A stretch of DNA of 33,844 nt from NCBI RefSeq assembly GCF_001650495.1, contig NZ_LWCS01000051.1:1-33844 (forward strand). Direction: 5' to 3'. Positions 1 to 8,872 of this stretch are shown here, in pieces. Under the pieces are notes generated by a model. That model was not told where the DNA came from and ran no database searches. It was given only the letters and a program-made list of their open reading frames with translations. The stretch is from Mycolicibacterium iranicum (GTDB taxonomy: Bacteria > Actinomycetota > Actinomycetes > Mycobacteriales > Mycobacteriaceae). How positions within the stretch are numbered: position 1 is the stretch's first letter; the number at the start of each line of letters is the position of its first letter. A program made the position numbers and the translations under genes.

Positions 1-3000
1 GGGGCGGCGGGATGCTGCCTGGTTCGGAAACCGCCGGGGCTGCTTCGCTGCCGGCCGCAACCGCCGTCTGGTCGGCCTGATCCTCGGCGATCGGGTGGCC
101 GGCCTCGGCGAGCTTGGCCTCCAGCTCGGCGACCGTGCTGGCACCGCCCATCAGCTCCGCCTGCTCGGCGGCGATCTCCTCGGCCGTCTTGCCCTTCTGC
201 GCCTCGGCCAGCTGGTCGACCTGGTCGCGGTTCTCGACCGCGTACGCGATGAGTTTCTCCACGGCGTACAGGTTGGCGTCGCGCACGGCAGTCAGCTGGA
301 TCGGTGGCAGGTCGAAGTCGTATTCCACCCGGTTCTTGATGCGCACCGCCATCAGCGAGTCGAGGCCGAGTTCGATCAGCGGCACCTCCCACGGGAGGTC
401 CTCGGGCTCGTAACCCATCGCCGCGCCGACGATCGTGCCGAGGCGCTCACCGATCGTCTCGCCGGACTCCGGCGACCACTTCGCGAAGTCCGCACCGAGG
501 TTCGCGCCTGCAGTGAGATTGTCCGCCTCGAATGCCGGCGTCTGCTCGGGCTCTGTTTCCGTTGTCGCCGTTGCGATCTCGGCGACCGTGCCCGCCCCGA
601 CAGCTGTCGGCAGCGCGGCCTGATGGCCGCCGCGGGTCACGATGGCGTCGTAGACCAGGGTGAAGGATTCGTTGATCCGCGCGTGCACCTGAACGCCGGC
701 CCCGCCGGGGTGGCGGGTCAGCGTGGTCACCAACCGCGAGCCCTCGGCAGGCACCGCCCGCTGCTCCGACGCAGTCAGCGTGGCATCCGGAAGAACCTCT
801 GCCGCAGCCGCTTTCACCAAAGCCGCCAGGTCGGTGGTGCCGCGGCCGGCGTACTCCCACACGTGCCTGCCGTCCGGTGTGGCGACGTGGCTGCCTGGCA
901 TGACGGTCGAATTGCCGCCGCCGAAGTTGACCTCGAGCCAGTGCGGCTTGCGCTTGAAGCGCGTCGGCGGGATGTTCGCGTAGTCCTCGGCACTCGCCGC
1001 ACGCGAGAACAGGGTGCGGAAGTCGAGATCGTGACCGTGCACGAACAGGTGCGCCATCGCCGAGGTCATCGAATCGACCTCGTCCTGCTTGCGGGCCAGC
1101 GTTGGGATCAACTGAGCGTCGTGCAGACCGGCGGCAGCCGTGGTCAGCCCAACCTGCATGAGCGCCACCGGATTCGGCGCCAGCTCCAGGAACGTGGTGT
1201 GACCGTTGTCGACGGCGTTGCGGATGCCGTGCGTGAAGTAGACGCTGTGGCGCAGACCCTTCTTCCAGTAGTCGACGTCGTGAATCGGGTCTGACCCCGC
1301 GCGGATCAGGCTGCCTTCGTGGACCGTCGAGTAGTACGGGACCTGCAGCGGGTGCGCGTCGATGCCCTGCAGTTCCGCGGCCAGTTCGCCGAGCAGCGGA
1401 TCCATCTGCGAGGTGTGGCTGGCGCCCTTGGTCTGGAACTTGCGGGCGAACTTGCCCTCCGATTCCGCCCGGGCGATGATCGCGTCGACCTGGTCCGGCG
1501 GGCCGCCGATGACCGTCTGGCTCGGTGCGGCGTAGACGCATACCTCGAGGTTCTTGAAGTCTGAAAAGACAGTGTCGATCTCCTCGGCCGAGTACTCCAC
1601 CAGCGCCATCAGCCGGATGTACTCGCCGAACAGCATCGCCTCGCCCTCGCCCATGAGATGGGCGCGCGAGCAGATGGTGCGGGTCGCATCCTCCAGCGAC
1701 AGGCCGCCGGCGAAGTAGGCGGCGGCGGCCTCGCCCAGCGACTGGCCGATCAGCGCACCGGGTTTCGCGCCGTGTGCCTTGAGCAGTTCGCCGAGCGCAA
1801 CCTGGATCGCAAAGATGACCAGCTGCACCTTCTCGATCGGGAGCTCGGTGGTCTCGTCGGAGTAGTCGATCGCATCGTCGAGGATCAGCTCGAGGATCGA
1901 ATGCCCGCGCTCGTCCTGGATCAGGCTGTCCACCTTGTTGATCCACCCGGCGAAGATCTCGTCGCGAAGATACAAGCTCTTGGCCATCTTGCGGTGCTGG
2001 GCACCGAACCCCGCGAGCACCCACACCGGGCCGTTGGTGACCGGGCCGTCGGAGCTGATCACGATCGGGTTCGGCTTGCCCTCGGCGATCGAGCGCAGAC
2101 CCTTGACCGCTTCATCGTGGTCATGGGCGAGCACCACCGCGCGGGAACGTCCGTGGTTGCGCCGCGACAGCGACCGGCCGATCGACTCAAGCGACGACGC
2201 GCGACCCTCAGGACTGTCGACCCAGTCCGCCAGTTCCGCCGCGGTCGCCCGCTTGCGGGACGTCAAGAAGCCCGAAACAGCGAGGGGCACAATCGGAACC
2301 GGTGGATTCTCGGCATCCGCCGCAGCCATCTTCTCGCGGGCGACCTCCAGAAGGCGCAGCGCCTCATCGGTCATTCCCGGCAGCTCCGGTTCACTCTCGG
2401 CGAGCTGGCCGTAGAACTCGGGGTCGCGCGCCCCGACGAGATCGTCGTCACGGTCGTCGTCGTCAAGGTCGTCGTCCTCGACCAGCATGCCGCCCACGTA
2501 CACCGCGGGTTTGGCGTCGCCCGCCGGAGTCACCACGGCCACATCGGGTTCCGGTGCGGGCTCGATGAGATCGGTGGGCAGCAGTTCGCGCAGCACCAGG
2601 TGCGCGTTGGCGCCGCCGAAACCGAACCCGGACACCCCGGCGACGGCGTGGCCGCTGTAGCGCGGCCAGTCGGTGACCGTATCGGCGACCTTGAGGTGTT
2701 CCTTGTCGAAATCGATGTAAGGGTTCGGGCCGGTGTAGTTGATCGACGGCGGAATCTTGCCGTGATGCAGCGCCAGCGCCATCTTCGCCAGGCTCGCCGC
2801 GCCCGCGGCCGACTCCAAATGCCCGACATTGGATTTCACCGCGCCGAGCAGCACCGGCTGGTCCGCGGCGCGGCCGCGGCCGATCACCCGGCCGAGCGCG
2901 TCGGCCTCGATCGGATCGCCGAGGATCGTGCCGGTGCCGTGCGCCTCCACGTAGTCGACGTCGCGGGGGTCGATGCCGGCGTCCTTGTAAGCCTTGCGCA

Positions 3001-4213
3001 GCACCGATTCCTGCGCATCGGGGTTGGGTGCGAGCATGCCGTTGGAGCGGCCGTCATGGTTGACCGCGCCGCCGGCGATGACGGCGAGGATCTGATCACC
3101 ATCGCGGCGGGCGTCGGCGAGGCGCTTCAGCACGATCATGCCGCCACCCTCGGACCGGGCGTAGCCGTCGGCGTCCTTGGAGAACGACTTGATCCGGCCG
3201 TCCGGCGCCAGGACACCGCCGACCTCATCGAAACCGACTGTCACCAACGGAGTTACGAGCGCATTCACACCGCCCGCCAGCACCACGTCGGCATCGCCGG
3301 CGCGCAGCGCCTTGACTCCCTCGTGCACGGCGACCAGAGACGACGAGCAGGCGGTGTCGATCGTCATCGACGGACCGCGGAAATCGTAGAAGTAGGAGAC
3401 GCGGTTGGCGACGATCGCGCTCGAGTTACCGGTGATCGCGTACGGGTGCGCCACCGCCGGATCGGCCACCGACATGAACATGTAGTCGTTGGTGGAACTG
3501 CCGATGTAGACGCCGACACTCCGACCGCGCAGGCTCGACGCCGGAATCCTGGCGTGCTCCAACGCTTCCCACGTCAACTCGAGCGCCATCCGCTGCTGCG
3601 GGTCGATGTTGTCGGCTTCCATCTTCGACAGCGCGAAGAACTCTGCGTCGAAACCTTTGATGTCGGACAGGTAGCCACCCCGGGTGCGCGCCCTACCGAC
3701 ACGCTCGGCCACGCGCGGGTCCGACAGGAACTCCGACCAGCGTCCCTCGGGGAGATCGGTGATCGCGTCGCGGCCCTCCAGCAGGGCCTGCCACATGTCG
3801 CCGGGGGTGTTCATATCACCCGGGAAGCGGGTGCCGATACCAACGATCGCGATGTTGGTGACGTCCTCGTCCACGTCACGCGACCAGTCCTCGGCGTCCA
3901 GCGCCGCAGTATCCTCTTCGGGCTCACCCTCGATGATGACCGTCGCGAGGGACTCGATCGTCGGATGGCGGAACGCGACCGTCGCGGTCAGCGTCACCCC
4001 GGTCAGGTCCTCGATGTCGCTGGCCATCGCGACCGCGTCGCGCGACGACAATCCGAGCTCGACCAGTGGCGCTGACTCGTTGACCGAGTCTGCAGACTGC
4101 CCCGTTGCGTTGGCGACCCAGTTGCGCAGCCACTCGCGCATCTCGGTGACGGTCATGTCCGGGCCGTTCTTGGGGGCCGACGGGGAAACCGAATCGCCTT
4201 GTACTTCAGCCAT
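1..4213 (-). CDS. pks13: Pks13 polyketide synthase (3' end cut by window edge)
   Basis: Condensing enzyme of mycolic acid synthesis: it joins the FadD32-activated meromycolate to a carboxylated alpha chain. About 1,404 codons are present. Visible in order: N-terminal ACP with the phosphopantetheine serine at about residue 57 (GLSSRDAV); ketosynthase with DTACSSS, nucleophile Cys289; acyltransferase with GQSLGE, Ser825; C-terminal ACP with GLDSLMAV, Ser1286. All four motifs lie in one frame. The frame then enters a low-complexity Ala/Pro/Glu linker and runs off the left edge, so the thioesterase domain (from memory the family is roughly 1,730-1,820 residues long) is outside the window. An acidic insert (EDDDLDDDDRDDD) lies between KS and AT. 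The ATG start follows fadD32 after 55 bases, so the two are probably co-transcribed. Identification rests on domain order plus neighbours fadD32 and Rv3802c. Confidence 0.97.
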   Translation of the reverse strand, partial: MAEVQGDSVSPSAPKNGPDMTVTEMREWLRNWVANATGQSADSVNESAPLVELGLSSRDAVAMASDIEDLTGVTLTATVAFRHPTIESLATVIIEGEPEEDTAALDAEDWSRDVDEDVTNIAIVGIGTRFPGDMNTPGDMWQALLEGRDAITDLPEGRWSEFLSDPRVAERVGRARTRGGYLSDIKGFDAEFFALSKMEADNIDPQQRMALELTWEALEHARIPASSLRGRSVGVYIGSSTNDYMFMSVADPAVAHPYAITGNSSAIVANRVSYFYDFRGPSMTIDTACSSSLVAVHEGVKALRAGDADVVLAGGVNALVTPLVTVGFDEVGGVLAPDGRIKSFSKDADGYARSEGGGMIVLKRLADARRDGDQILAVIAGGAVNHDGRSNGMLAPNPDAQESVLRKAYKDAGIDPRDVDYVEAHGTGTILGDPIEADALGRVIGRGRAADQPVLLGAVKSNVGHLESAAGAASLAKMALALHHGKIPPSINYTGPNPYIDFDKEHLKVADTVTDWPRYSGHAVAGVSGFGFGGANAHLVLRELLPTDLIEPAPEPDVAVVTPAGDAKPAVYVGGMLVEDDDLDDDDRDDDLVGARDPEFYGQLAESEPELPGMTDEALRLLEVAREKMAAADAENPPVPIVPLAVSGFLTSRKRATAAELADWVDSPEGRASSLESIGRSLSRRNHGRSRAVVLAHDHDEAVKGLRSIAEGKPNPIVISSDGPVTNGPVWVLAGFGAQHRKMAKSLYLRDEIFAGWINKVDSLIQDERGHSILELILDDAIDYSDETTELPIEKVQLVIFAIQVALGELLKAHGAKPGALIGQSLGEAAAAYFAGGLSLEDATRTICSRAHLMGEGEAMLFGEYIRLMALVEYSAEEIDTVFSDFKNLEVCVYAAPSQTVIGGPPDQVDAIIARAESEGKFARKFQTKGASHTSQMDPLLGELAAELQGIDAHPLQVPYYSTVHEGSLIRAGSDPIHDVDYWKKGLRHSVYFTHGIRNAVDNGHTTFLELAPNPVALMQVGLTTAAAGLHDAQLIPTLARKQDEVDSMTSAMAHLFVHGHDLDFRTLFSRAASAEDYANIPPTRFKRKPHWLEVNFGGGNSTVMPGSHVATPDGRHVWEYAGRGTTDLAALVKAAAAEVLPDATLTASEQRAVPAEGSRLVTTLTRHPGGAGVQVHARINESFTLVYDAIVTRGGHQAALPTAVGAGTVAEIATATTETEPEQTPAFEADNLTAGANLGADFAKWSPESGETIGERLGTIVGAAMGYEPEDLPWEVPLIELGLDSLMAVRIKNRVEYDFDLPPIQLTAVRDANLYAVEKLIAYAVENRDQVDQLAEAQKGKTAEEIAAEQAELMGGASTVAELEAKLAEAGHPIAEDQADQTAVAAGSEAAPAVSEPGSIPPP

Positions 4214-4268
4214 GTTCACTCAACCTCACGATCGCGGAGCGACCGGCACGGCCGCCGATATTTGAGTT

Positions 4269-6158
4269 TCAGTCCGTTTCATCAGGGAAGGCGTTGGCCA
4301 CCTTGCCGCCGCGCAGGCTGCCGTCCAGGTACGCAGACCGGCACGCGCGGCGACCGATCTTGCCGCTGGAGGTACGCGGGATCGCGCCTGCCGCAGTCAG
4401 CAGCACATCGCGCACCGTCACACCGTGGCGGACGGCGATCGCCGCGCGGATGTCGTCGATGATCGGCGAGACGTCGAGCTTGTGGGCGCCCGGCGCGCGC
4501 TCGCCGACGATGACCAGTTGCTCGGAGGTGTCGTCCGGGTCGCGCTTGAGCCCTGAATGGGCGTTCTCGAACACCTCGTCGGGAAGCTGGTTGGCGGGCA
4601 CCGAGAACGCTGCGACGTAGCCGGTGCGCAGCGCCTTGGTGGCCTCCTGCGCCGAGTACTCGAGGTCCTGCGGGTAATGGTTACGGCCGTCGATGATCAC
4701 CAGATCCTTGACGCGGCCGGTGATGTAGAGCTCGCCGTCGTGGTAGGCGCCCAGGTCACCGGTGCGCACCCACGTGGCATCGTCGGTGGCGCCCTCGGCA
4801 TGCGACGGGGTGGTCCGGGACTTCAACGTGTTCTGGAACGTGGCGATCGTCTCGTCCGGTTTTCCCCAGTACCCGGTGCCCATGTTCTGCCCGGAAATCC
4901 AGATCTCACCGATGTGACCGTCCGGCAGCTCCGTCGCGGTCTCGTGGTCGACGATGACGGCCCACTCCGCGACGCCGATCTGGCCGGCCCCGGCCTGCGC
5001 GACAGCCTTCGGCGAGTCGTCGGGCACCTGGACGAACCGGTGCTTGTTCAGCTCGTCGCGGTCCACCGAGATGATGCGTGGCGCCTCGTGGATCGGCGTC
5101 GTCGAGACGAATAGCGTCGCCTCGGCCAGGCCGTAGGACGGCTTGATCGCCTCCGGCTTGAAGCCGTACGGGCCGAAGGCCTCGTTGAAGCGGCGCACCG
5201 TGGCCGCCGAGATCGGCTCGCTGCCGTTGAGGATGCACTTGATGTTGGACAGGTCGAGAGGTTCTTCACCGTCTTTGGGCACACCGCGGGCCGCGGCGTG
5301 GTCGAAGGCGAAGTTCGGAGCCACCGAGATGGTGCCACCGGTGTCGTCGGGCTTGCGCGCCATCTCGCGGATCCACCGGCCGGGGCGGCGGACGAACGCG
5401 GCCGGCGTCATGAACGTGATGTAGTGCCCGAGCATCGGGGACAGCAGGACGGTGATCAGACCCATGTCGTGGAAGAACGGCAGCCACGACACGCCGCGGT
5501 CACCCTCCTGGCCGTCGAGCGCCTCGATGACCTGGACGACATTGGTGGCCAGGTTGAGATGGGTGATCTGCACACCGGTCGGGATGCGGGTGGAGCCGGA
5601 GGTGTACTGCAGGTAGGCGATGGTGTCGGGCTGGACGTCGACCGGCTCCCACGTGGCGCCGACCTCGTCGGGCACGGCGTCCACGGCGATGACGCGCGGA
5701 CGCTGATTGGCCGGGCGGGTACGGAAGAACTTGCGGACGCCCTCGGCTGCGGCCGTCGTCGTCAGGATTGCCGACGGCGTGCAGTCGTCGAGCACCGCAT
5801 GCAGTCGCCCGACGTGCCCTGGCTCGTTCGGATCGAACAGTGGCACCGCGATTCGGCCCGAGTACAGGGTGCCGAAGAACGCGACGAGGTACTCGAGGTT
5901 TTGCGGGCAGAGGATGGCGACCCGGTCACCGGGCTGGGTGACCTGCTGCAGCCGCGCACCGACGGCCTTGTTGCGGGCACCGAACTCGGCCCAGTTCAGG
6001 TCGCGCTGCACGCCGTCGCGCTCGGTGGAGAAGTCGATGAAGCGGTAAGCGACCTTGTCGCCACGCACCTTCGCCCATCGCTCGACGTGACGGACCAAGT
6101 TGCCGTTGTCGGGGAACTTGATCAATCCGTCCTTGATGAACGGGTTGTGGAAGGCCAT
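4269..6158 (-). CDS. fadD32: FadD32 long-chain fatty acyl-AMP ligase
   Basis: Activates meromycolic acid as acyl-adenylate and loads it on the N-terminal ACP of Pks13. The 629 residues match the family length (about 630). The adenylate-forming signature YTSGSTRIPTGV is at residues 185-196, and the C-terminal subdomain ends with a typical TSSGKIGR lysine motif. The N-terminus (FHNPFIKDGLIKFPDNGN) is that of mycobacterial FadD32. The ATG has a good ribosome site, GGAG, six bases upstream. pks13 follows 55 bases downstream, giving an activation-condensation pair. An AT-rich leader upstream (6159-6294) probably carries a promoter. Confidence 0.97.
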   Translation of the reverse strand: MAFHNPFIKDGLIKFPDNGNLVRHVERWAKVRGDKVAYRFIDFSTERDGVQRDLNWAEFGARNKAVGARLQQVTQPGDRVAILCPQNLEYLVAFFGTLYSGRIAVPLFDPNEPGHVGRLHAVLDDCTPSAILTTTAAAEGVRKFFRTRPANQRPRVIAVDAVPDEVGATWEPVDVQPDTIAYLQYTSGSTRIPTGVQITHLNLATNVVQVIEALDGQEGDRGVSWLPFFHDMGLITVLLSPMLGHYITFMTPAAFVRRPGRWIREMARKPDDTGGTISVAPNFAFDHAAARGVPKDGEEPLDLSNIKCILNGSEPISAATVRRFNEAFGPYGFKPEAIKPSYGLAEATLFVSTTPIHEAPRIISVDRDELNKHRFVQVPDDSPKAVAQAGAGQIGVAEWAVIVDHETATELPDGHIGEIWISGQNMGTGYWGKPDETIATFQNTLKSRTTPSHAEGATDDATWVRTGDLGAYHDGELYITGRVKDLVIIDGRNHYPQDLEYSAQEATKALRTGYVAAFSVPANQLPDEVFENAHSGLKRDPDDTSEQLVIVGERAPGAHKLDVSPIIDDIRAAIAVRHGVTVRDVLLTAAGAIPRTSSGKIGRRACRSAYLDGSLRGGKVANAFPDETD

Positions 6159-6235
6159 CTGCTACTCCAATACGTCACGAAACCCCGAGGGTCGTACCGG
6201 GGTCGAGGCCCCCACCCGTCAGCCGCCGGCGACCG

Positions 6236-6268
6236 CTCTTAAAATTTCCTTAAACTACCGCAATGCTA
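6236..6268 (-). promoter_or_regulatory. possible fadD32 promoter (AT-rich leader)
   Basis: The 136-base gap between Rv3802c and fadD32 contains an AT-rich patch unusual for this GC-rich window. On the minus strand it holds TAGCAT (6263-6268) and TAGTTT, either of which fits the mycobacterial -10 pattern TANNNT. The rest of the gap is GC-rich leader ending in the fadD32 ribosome site. Which hexamer is used, and whether the gene is also read from upstream, cannot be told from sequence. Confidence 0.35.
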
Positions 6269-6294
6269 GGCGACCTGCGCGGTCGCGCCAAATC

Positions 6295-7305
6295 TCAACC
6301 GTGTTTCGGCTGCGGCGCGTTGCTCACCAAACCCTGCGTCCAGTTCAGTGTCCACCCTGTTGCTGGGAGACCATCGAGATTCCAGAAGTCGGGCGTGGCG
6401 TACATCGCATGCACCGGCTGACCCGCACCACCGGAGAGCACCTGCAACGTCTGGGGCAGTTGGGTGATGTTGAACGCCGACTCCGGCGCGGCGCAGATCA
6501 GGTCGCCGCGGGCGCAGATCTCGTTGACGCGGTCGTTGAGCGCCCCGAACCCGCCGGGTCGCGGACCCGACATCGTGAGTCCGAGCGCCGACAGCGTCGG
6601 CACCTCATGCAGCGTGATCTCCGCACCCTGGCCAGGCGGATTGGGCCCGACGTCCTGACCGACGCCGTCCTGTCGGCGGCCATCGGCGATGAGCGTCACC
6701 CCGAGCACGAGGTCCTGGTCCACGGGGCCGCGGCCGTTGCCGATGTCGGAGGCGATGTCGCCGGCGATCACCGCGCCCTGGGAGAAACCGATCAGCACGT
6801 AGCTCGTGAGCGGGCAGCGGTTGTTCATGTCCGTCATCGCCTTGACCGCAGCGCGGGTGCCTTCCGCGCGACTGTCGTTGTAGGACATTTGCCGGTCGGC
6901 GGAGAGCGGGTTGTGGAACTGCGCGGTGTACGGGACGGTGAACACCTCGAGCCGCTGGTTGTCGAACTGGGCGCGGATCGGATTCGTGACGTTGAGCAGG
7001 AGGGCCGCCGGGAACTGGACCGGGTTGAACGGGTCGAGCTGCACCGAGGACTCCCACGTGCCCGGGATGGAGATCAACTGGACGTCAGGGCAGCTGGCGT
7101 CCTGAAACTCCGGTCGGGGCTTCGACGTGGGAGGAACGCCCGCCGTCGGCGGTAGCGCCGTGGGCGGAACCGCGGTCGGTGGGGTGTCGGGCCTGCGCAG
7201 CACCACGACGACGATCGCCACGATCAGCACCACGACAAGGCCCACGGCTCCGGCCGCGAACAGCGCCAGAATGCGGTGGCGTTTCCGCCTGTTGGTCTTC
7301 GCCAT
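6295..7305 (-). CDS. Rv3802c-type cutinase-family phospholipase/thioesterase
   Basis: Essential envelope lipase of the cutinase-like alpha/beta-hydrolase family, with reported phospholipase A and thioesterase activity and placed in the mycolate cluster. Residues 12-37 form one membrane anchor (basic KTNRRKRHR, then a long Ala/Val/Leu run), followed by a Pro/Thr-rich linker (about 40-65) and the catalytic domain. The nucleophile elbow GFSQG puts Ser at 175; late in the domain PVHAMYATPDFW probably carries the His. I chose ATG 7305 (336 residues, the same length as I recall for M. tuberculosis) over a TTG nine bases upstream, because AGGAG lies 12 bases before the ATG but only 3 before the TTG. 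The DUF732 lipoprotein gene ends 18 bases upstream. Confidence 0.94.
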   Translation of the reverse strand: MAKTNRRKRHRILALFAAGAVGLVVVLIVAIVVVVLRRPDTPPTAVPPTALPPTAGVPPTSKPRPEFQDASCPDVQLISIPGTWESSVQLDPFNPVQFPAALLLNVTNPIRAQFDNQRLEVFTVPYTAQFHNPLSADRQMSYNDSRAEGTRAAVKAMTDMNNRCPLTSYVLIGFSQGAVIAGDIASDIGNGRGPVDQDLVLGVTLIADGRRQDGVGQDVGPNPPGQGAEITLHEVPTLSALGLTMSGPRPGGFGALNDRVNEICARGDLICAAPESAFNITQLPQTLQVLSGGAGQPVHAMYATPDFWNLDGLPATGWTLNWTQGLVSNAPQPKHG

Positions 7306-7323
7306 CGGTGTCAAGGGCTCCTG

Positions 7324-7812
7324 CTAGCAGAGTCGTTCGGTCGCGATCCGAATGTAGTCGGCTGTCGCGGAGTCGATGTCGCCCGCAGACGGGGCCTGCA
7401 CACGTGCACCATCGGTGTCGTCGGAATCGCTGACGTCGTTACGCACCAGCGGCGCGATGAAGTCCCACACAGCCTGGTCTGTCTGCTTGGCCGCGCGTGC
7501 CTGGCAGACGTAGGAGCCGATGCTCAGCGCCGACAGGTCACTGGACGGTGCCACCCCGGCGGCATGAAGGGCGTCCAGATAGGACTGCTGGTGCGGGGTG
7601 ACGACGAGCGCGTTCGACTTGGTCCGGTGGTCGTCGGGTCCGGGAAGCTGGGCGGTGGACAGACCATGCGGCGGCGCCGTCTCCACCTCCGAACCCATGC
7701 CGGCGATCATGTCGTCGCCCAGCGAACAGCCGGCGAGCCAGGTCGCGGGGATCGCGAGCAGCGCAGAAAGCCCTGCCACCCCTGCGATCGTCGAGCGTGA
7801 GCCGTTGTGCAC
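7324..7812 (-). CDS. DUF732-family secreted lipoprotein
   Basis: A 162-residue exported protein of unknown function. A short N-terminus and hydrophobic core (GVAGLSALLAIPATW) lead to a lipobox, LAGC, so Cys29 should be the lipidated first residue of the mature protein. The C-terminal half (SYLDALHAAGV...SYVCQARAAK...IATERLC) is a typical mycobacterial DUF732 domain, with its two conserved cysteines probably forming a disulfide. The GTG start has GGAG two bases upstream, which is short but the best available; the frame stays open far upstream, antisense to nothing useful. It lies between MPT51 (35 bases) and Rv3802c (18 bases), on the same strand and probably in the same transcript. No gene sits here in M. 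tuberculosis as I recall it. Confidence 0.82.
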   Translation of the reverse strand: MHNGSRSTIAGVAGLSALLAIPATWLAGCSLGDDMIAGMGSEVETAPPHGLSTAQLPGPDDHRTKSNALVVTPHQQSYLDALHAAGVAPSSDLSALSIGSYVCQARAAKQTDQAVWDFIAPLVRNDVSDSDDTDGARVQAPSAGDIDSATADYIRIATERLC

Positions 7813-7847
7813 GACTCCAACGTACCGGGCCCGCGAACTGAGACCCG

Positions 7848-8729
7848 TCAGCGAATCGTCGCGACGAGTTCGCCGGTCATCGCCGCCAGCTGCGCACTCC
7901 ACGACCCCCAGTCGTGATTTCCCGAGGTCGGAAAGTCGAAGTGCGCGTTGCCCCCACCCACTGAGCGGTAGTGCTGGTAGAAGGAGCGATTGCTGCCTTG
8001 CGCCTGGTCGCAATACCCAATCATCGCGGGTACGTCGGTGCAGGTGGTCGTGGCCGGGCTGTAGACCCACAGCCGGGTGTTGTTGTTCACGAGCAGCTGG
8101 ACGTGCACGTCCGGGTCGTGCCACTTCCAGCGACCCAACTGTGGCAATCCCCACATGTTGCGAGTGTCGGCGCCGCCGAAGCGGGCCAGGCCCGCGGTGA
8201 TCGCACCGTTCATCGTGGTGTTCGACGGGGTCAGGAATCCCGACAGCGTGCCGGCGAAGCGGTAGCGGTCCGGGTGGAAGGTTGCCATCGTGAGCGCACC
8301 GGTGCCGCCTTGGGCGGCACCGACGATGCCGTGGCCGCCGGGGGCCAGGCCCTTGTTGGCGGCCAGCCAGTTGGGCAGCTCATCGGCCAGGAAGGTCTCC
8401 CACTGCTTGCTGCCGTCGGCCTCCCAATTGGTGTACATACTCCAGGCGCCACCCGCCGGGGCGGCCACTGAGATACCGAGCCCGGACAGCGTGTTCATGG
8501 CGTTGCCCGCCGTCACCCAGTTGCTGACGTCAGGGGCGGCGTTGAATGCGTCGAGCAGGACGACCGCGTGGGGGCCGCCACCGGAGAACGCGACGGGAAT
8601 GGCGCGTCCCATTGCCGTCGAGGGCACCATCAGCATCTCGACGCCCTGCGCCTGCGCGGGAACCGGTGCGACGGACAGCCCTGCTGCGACCAGTACCGCG
8701 GCTGCCACCGCTCGAATCAACCCGCGCAT
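7848..8729 (-). CDS. fbpD: MPT51 / FbpD (Rv3803c), non-catalytic Ag85-fold protein
   Basis: Secreted alpha/beta-hydrolase-fold protein of the antigen 85 family, thought to bind fibronectin or wall ligands rather than transfer mycolates. The 293-residue precursor has a signal peptide ending AQA at about residue 27. The Ag85 elbow (GLSMAG in the neighbour) is GAAQGGTG here, so the catalytic serine is missing, as is known for MPT51. TLSGFLTPSNTTMNGAI, NNNTRLWVYSP and NHDWGSW are family blocks. The ATG follows a GAGGGTGG-type ribosome site. The fbpA terminator lies about 75 bases upstream, so this gene probably has its own promoter in the 8730-8805 gap. Confidence 0.95.
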   Translation of the reverse strand: MRGLIRAVAAAVLVAAGLSVAPVPAQAQGVEMLMVPSTAMGRAIPVAFSGGGPHAVVLLDAFNAAPDVSNWVTAGNAMNTLSGLGISVAAPAGGAWSMYTNWEADGSKQWETFLADELPNWLAANKGLAPGGHGIVGAAQGGTGALTMATFHPDRYRFAGTLSGFLTPSNTTMNGAITAGLARFGGADTRNMWGLPQLGRWKWHDPDVHVQLLVNNNTRLWVYSPATTTCTDVPAMIGYCDQAQGSNRSFYQHYRSVGGGNAHFDFPTSGNHDWGSWSAQLAAMTGELVATIR

Positions 8730-8805
8730 CTGCCACCCTCTTCTCGCGATCTGGTCCCCGAAACCCAGCAGTAGTGAATCACATCACCGCGACGGGCCGG
8801 AGGCT

Positions 8806-8852
8806 AAAAACGATTGACGGCGGTGACCCCTGTTAGGGATCACCGCCGTCAA
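8806..8852 (-). terminator. intrinsic terminator of fbpA
   Basis: A perfect 13-bp inverted repeat, TTGACGGCGGTGA (8814-8826) with TCACCGCCGTCAA (8840-8852), encloses a 13-base loop that can itself pair CCCT/AGGG. Read on the minus strand, the hairpin starts 20 bases after the fbpA stop and is followed by TCGTTTTTAG (T-run at 8806-8810). Strong stem plus U-tract is a canonical Rho-independent terminator, uncommon in mycobacteria, and it separates fbpA from fbpD. Confidence 0.88.
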
Positions 8853-8872
8853 TTTCAGCTGTTGCCGAGCGA

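Noticed and set aside
1658..4075. Long plus-strand open frame (805 codons) opposite pks13
   Set aside because: Antisense shadow of pks13. Its product is Arg/His/Val-rich without domains, while the minus strand shows ACP, KS, AT motifs in one frame.
7848..8729. MPT51 as a broken Ag85 gene
   Set aside because: The missing catalytic serine (GAAQGG) is a normal feature of this family, and the frame is intact with a good signal peptide.
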